Of a stretch of 22,826 bases of DNA, positions 20,580 to 22,826 are shown piece after piece. How positions within the stretch are numbered: the first letter of the stretch is position 1; the number at the start of each line of letters is the position of its first letter. The position numbers and the translations under genes were made by a program. This DNA comes from a virus. The notes beneath the pieces were generated by a model, which saw nothing but the letters and a program-made list of their open reading frames with translations, did no database searches and was not told the origin of the DNA. The DNA is taken from positions 1 through 22,826 of the IMG/VR virus record IMGVR_UViG_3300022848_000082. One strand, written 5' to 3'.

Positions 20580-21197
20580 TTGACTATCAAGCAGACCATC
20601 GACGCCTTCGACGCCGCATGTGACAAGCACGGCATCTCGCTGACGCAACGTGAATCCATGCTGCAAGAATCACTCGACAAGAATGTGACCGGTCGGATGC
20701 TCGACATGGTTCTCAATGGCGAGTCGCCGCGAATGGCACTAATGCTCGCGATGCAGCAACCACCCGGCACCAAGGGAACCGATTCCGTGTTCAATGCTGC
20801 CGAAAATCGACGCGTCGGCCAACAGTACAGTGACGAATACATGAGCAAGATCACCGCGATCGCCAAGCGGGCAGGCGTCGACACCACCGGCAAAACCTAC
20901 AACGGGCAACTCGGAAAGTATCACGACCCGCACGCCTGGGTATCAGGACTCGGCGACGTTCGCGCCGCAGCCAAGGCCAAGGGCTACCGAATCGAGGGCG
21001 CGGTCAACGTCGATCACCTCGATGAGAACGCACCGCCCAAGCCTGCCCCGAAATTGTCCGAGAGATTGATTCGCGAGCAAACCGAAAACGTGGTGGCTCA
21101 GAACCCAGGGATCGCCGCTAAGGTTGCACAGTCACCCAGGGCGGCGAAGACCCTGCGAGAGCAGATCATCGACCGGCACGGCTCCAAGCGAACCTGA
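20580..21197 (+). CDS. Unknown, possibly virion-associated protein (205 residues)
   Basis: It begins with TTG at 20580, supported by AGGAATGA upstream and by tight spacing to the previous gene. The product (MTIKQTIDAFDAACDKHGIS at the start) is helical and charged. A mid segment, GLGDVRAAAKAKGYRIEGAV, and a basic tail follow. It is the last gene of the head operon before the second late element. No family is recognised. Confidence 0.6.
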   Translation: MTIKQTIDAFDAACDKHGISLTQRESMLQESLDKNVTGRMLDMVLNGESPRMALMLAMQQPPGTKGTDSVFNAAENRRVGQQYSDEYMSKITAIAKRAGVDTTGKTYNGQLGKYHDPHAWVSGLGDVRAAAKAKGYRIEGAVNVDHLDENAPPKPAPKLSERLIREQTENVVAQNPGIAAKVAQSPRAAKTLREQIIDRHGSKRT

Positions 21198-21212
21198 TCG
21201 CTTACCAAACTG

Positions 21213-21238
21213 AACGAATTTATACGAACTTGCGACAC
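21213..21238 (+). promoter_or_regulatory. Late 26-bp element, copy 2
   Basis: AACGAATTTATACGA followed by ACTTGCGACAC, 24 of 26 identical to 11009-11034. It ends 91 bp before the preferred ATG at 21330. The flanks of the two copies differ, which argues that the element itself is under selection. Confidence 0.6.
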
Positions 21239-21329
21239 TTCGGAGTTCTTGTTCTTCCCAGAGCCAGATGGGTTCTTATCTTCGAGTGGTCTGACTCACG
21301 GTGCCTATTCCTGTTTTCACGGCGACCCC

Positions 21330-21686
21330 ATGCCCCACCCACCACTCGGCCTGACTGCTCGCGCAACGATCGACCGTGTAATCGACGGCGATACGGTAGT
21401 CTTATCGCATCCGTGGCCGATGACGCTCCGGCTGAAGGATTGCTGGGCACCCGAGCTGCGTGGCGAGCAATCGGAAGCTGGGGTTGAATCCCGCGATGCT
21501 TTGGTTGACATGCTCGACCCGCCTTGTGAAGTCGTGGTGCATATCCCGACTGGCGAGGCTCGCTCATTGTCGGATGTGATTTCTTTCGGTCGGCCCGTGG
21601 CAAATATCTGGCGGCTGGGAATCGATGCGACTTTGAGCGACGAGTTGATCAACCTCGGATTTGCGACAGCGGAGAAGGAATCTTGA
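21330..21686 (+). CDS. Staphylococcal-nuclease-like (SNase) domain protein
   Basis: The start at 21330 (MPHPPLGLTARATIDRVIDG) is chosen over 21249 because the SNase domain begins about ten residues later and the upstream part overlaps the leader. The 118-residue product has VIDGDTVVL, then LRLKDCWAPELRG, GVESRDALVDML and FGRPVANIWRLG. These line up with the SNase pattern. The equivalents of catalytic Arg35 (LRL), Glu43 (APE) and Arg87 (FGR) are present. It would cut DNA or RNA with calcium. No signal peptide is seen. The next gene overlaps by four bases. A role in host DNA breakdown or nucleotide scavenging is inference. Confidence 0.78.
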   Translation: MPHPPLGLTARATIDRVIDGDTVVLSHPWPMTLRLKDCWAPELRGEQSEAGVESRDALVDMLDPPCEVVVHIPTGEARSLSDVISFGRPVANIWRLGIDATLSDELINLGFATAEKES

Positions 21687-21907
21687 TCCAACTCCCTTGG
21701 CAAATCATTGCCGCGTCCATTGCGTTGTTCGGCCTGCATTTAATCATCGGCTACCTCCGCCGGACCAACTGCGACGAGCGGATCGAAGTTGCCAAGCGGC
21801 AACAGCACCGCGATTCGATAAGCATCTATCGCGAAGCCTATCTGGCGGGATGGGTCCACGGGGACCAGGACTCAACCAAACTCACAGAGGAGATCGACCG
21901 TGCGTGA
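21683..21907 (+). CDS. Single-pass membrane protein (74 residues)
   Basis: It starts at TTG 21683, overlapping the previous stop, with GAGAAGGAATC upstream. Residues 4-24 (LPWQIIAASIALFGLHLIIG) form one membrane segment. A soluble, charged helical part follows. Its end overlaps the protease start by eight bases. Small membrane proteins in late phage clusters can be holins or spanins, but no diagnostic feature is visible. Confidence 0.65.
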   Translation: MIQLPWQIIAASIALFGLHLIIGYLRRTNCDERIEVAKRQQHRDSISIYREAYLAGWVHGDQDSTKLTEEIDRA

Positions 21908-22826
21908 TTTTATCCTGATTGTCTTGCTTTTTTTGCCGGTGCCTGTATTTGCGCAACCGCAGACGTCATTGGGTCGCATCTCGCAATCCAACATTGGCCG
22001 GCAGACCGACGCATCAATCGGGCTAGTCCGGCTGAAGTCGGACCAACCGATCCCGGCGGCAGTGAGAGAGGCGGCGAAGTCAGTCTGCCGCGTGAATATC
22101 CGTGGCCGTGACGGCGGCGGTTACGCAGGATCGGGAACGTACATTGGCGAACGAACGATCGTCACAGCTCGGCATGTTGTCGCCGAAGGCGTTTTGACCA
22201 CGACCACTGTTGACTTCGCAGGTCAGGTTTTCTCCGGTCGCGGATTCCTGGCGAACAAGACGGCCGATCAGTATTTGATTCAGATTGCCGAGACGCCCAA
22301 CGTTCGGCCGATCCCGCTTGCCAGCCGACAGCCCGAACCGGGTGAAGTCGTCTTCGTCATGGGATTCGGCCACAACAAGTTTGACATTTGGTCGGCTCGT
22401 CTCACGTCCTACGGCTCAGCGGTTAGCCAACAAGACTCAGGGTTTTACACAGGCCGACGAAGCCGATCGGGCGACAGTGGCGGGGCGGTACTCAACGCGG
22501 CTGGCGAATACGTAGGCACGATTTGGGGCGGAGGCAAGAACGACGCTGTTGCGGTCACGTACACACAGACTCGATCGTTTTTTCAGCGGTCAGGATTGCT
22601 CGGTCGATTGTTCGGCAGACGTGGCACGCCGGTGACCGAGGAGCAAACGATCACCGCAGGATGTTTCGGTGGCCAATGCACGCCACGCCCAAGACAACCA
22701 TCACCGCAGCCATCGCCGCAGCCATCAACGAACGATCAAGGCTACGTGCCTGGGCCTGACTACTTTGGACAGCCGCCATCTAATCCGCCGGTGGACGCGC
22801 CGGCACCTTCTCTTGATGTCGACGGA
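21900..22826 (+). CDS. Secreted trypsin-like serine protease, cut by the window end
   Basis: It begins at GTG 21900 with AGAGGAG upstream; 309 residues are visible and the frame is open at the edge. Residues 1-18 (MRDFILIVLLFLPVPVFA) are a clear signal peptide with cleavage expected before Gln19. The chymotrypsin-fold triad is present: His92 in TARHVV, Asp123 in ADQYLIQI and Ser193 in SGDSGGAV. After about residue 250 comes a Pro/Gln/Ser-rich linker (PSPQPSPQPS), leading to an unseen C-terminal part. An exported protease in a phage-like region is unusual. It may act in the host envelope, or be a cargo gene. It forms a coupled unit with the nuclease and the membrane protein. Confidence 0.85.
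   Translation, partial: MRDFILIVLLFLPVPVFAQPQTSLGRISQSNIGRQTDASIGLVRLKSDQPIPAAVREAAKSVCRVNIRGRDGGGYAGSGTYIGERTIVTARHVVAEGVLTTTTVDFAGQVFSGRGFLANKTADQYLIQIAETPNVRPIPLASRQPEPGEVVFVMGFGHNKFDIWSARLTSYGSAVSQQDSGFYTGRRSRSGDSGGAVLNAAGEYVGTIWGGGKNDAVAVTYTQTRSFFQRSGLLGRLFGRRGTPVTEEQTITAGCFGGQCTPRPRQPSPQPSPQPSTNDQGYVPGPDYFGQPPSNPPVDAPAPSLDVDG

Noticed and set aside
1-22826. CRISPR array
   Set aside because: The repeats seen are either dispersed regulatory elements, short in-frame tandem repeats or attC-like sites. None has the regular repeat-spacer pattern.

Overview
The window looks like a stretch of a tailed-phage or prophage genome from a planctomycete-like host. Evidence for a phage is a contiguous head-morphogenesis block: scaffold candidate, major capsid candidate, decoration candidate, small terminase candidate, intein-containing large terminase and portal. 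There is also a phage-type DUF932 protein, a sliding clamp and many small unknown genes. The host guess is inference only. It rests on moderate GC with many CGA and GAC codons, and on a small HTH protein resembling planctomycete DUF1580-type proteins. No ribosomal, tRNA or clear host housekeeping gene is visible.

Layout. (1) 1-1400: an incomplete minus-strand IstB/DnaC-like ATPase, two DnaA-box-like sites, and a plus-strand unknown gene with a sigma-like or HTH-like C-terminus. Strong terminators follow. (2) 1410-7810: an early or replication-type region of mostly small genes with DUF932 and a DnaN-like clamp. Seven copies of a 22-bp element (ACCACCCC, 6 variable bases, CACCTTG) sit in front of genes, always pointing at the downstream gene and on both strands. 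This is probably a phage control signal. A lone minus-strand gene at 4891-5526 interrupts the region. (3) 7806-9505: four attC-like imperfect inverted repeats delimit three small gene cassettes. (4) 9561-10942: a serine recombinase with a small upstream partner and a convergent excisionase-like HTH gene. (5) 11009-21197: the head and packaging operon. (6) 21213-22826: an SNase-like nuclease, a small membrane protein and a secreted trypsin-like protease cut by the window end. A 26-bp element occurs 92-100 bp upstream of both region 5 and region 6 and may be a late promoter or operator.

The most unusual part is region 3. Each of the four sites has a constant 5' AACGCT and a constant 3' TTGTT, joined by an arm that differs in sequence between sites but always pairs. 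The 3' arm carries an unpaired C exactly eight bases before GTT in every site, and an unpaired T further in at three of them. For cassettes A and C the bases just after one crossover point are perfectly complementary, over 8 and 7 bases, to the R''-type box at the far end of the same cassette. That is the relationship expected of integron gene cassettes. No integron integrase is seen, so this would be a cassette cluster without an integrase inside a phage-like genome. The middle cassette lacks the match and contains a chimeric gene, as if two cassettes had been fused by deletion.
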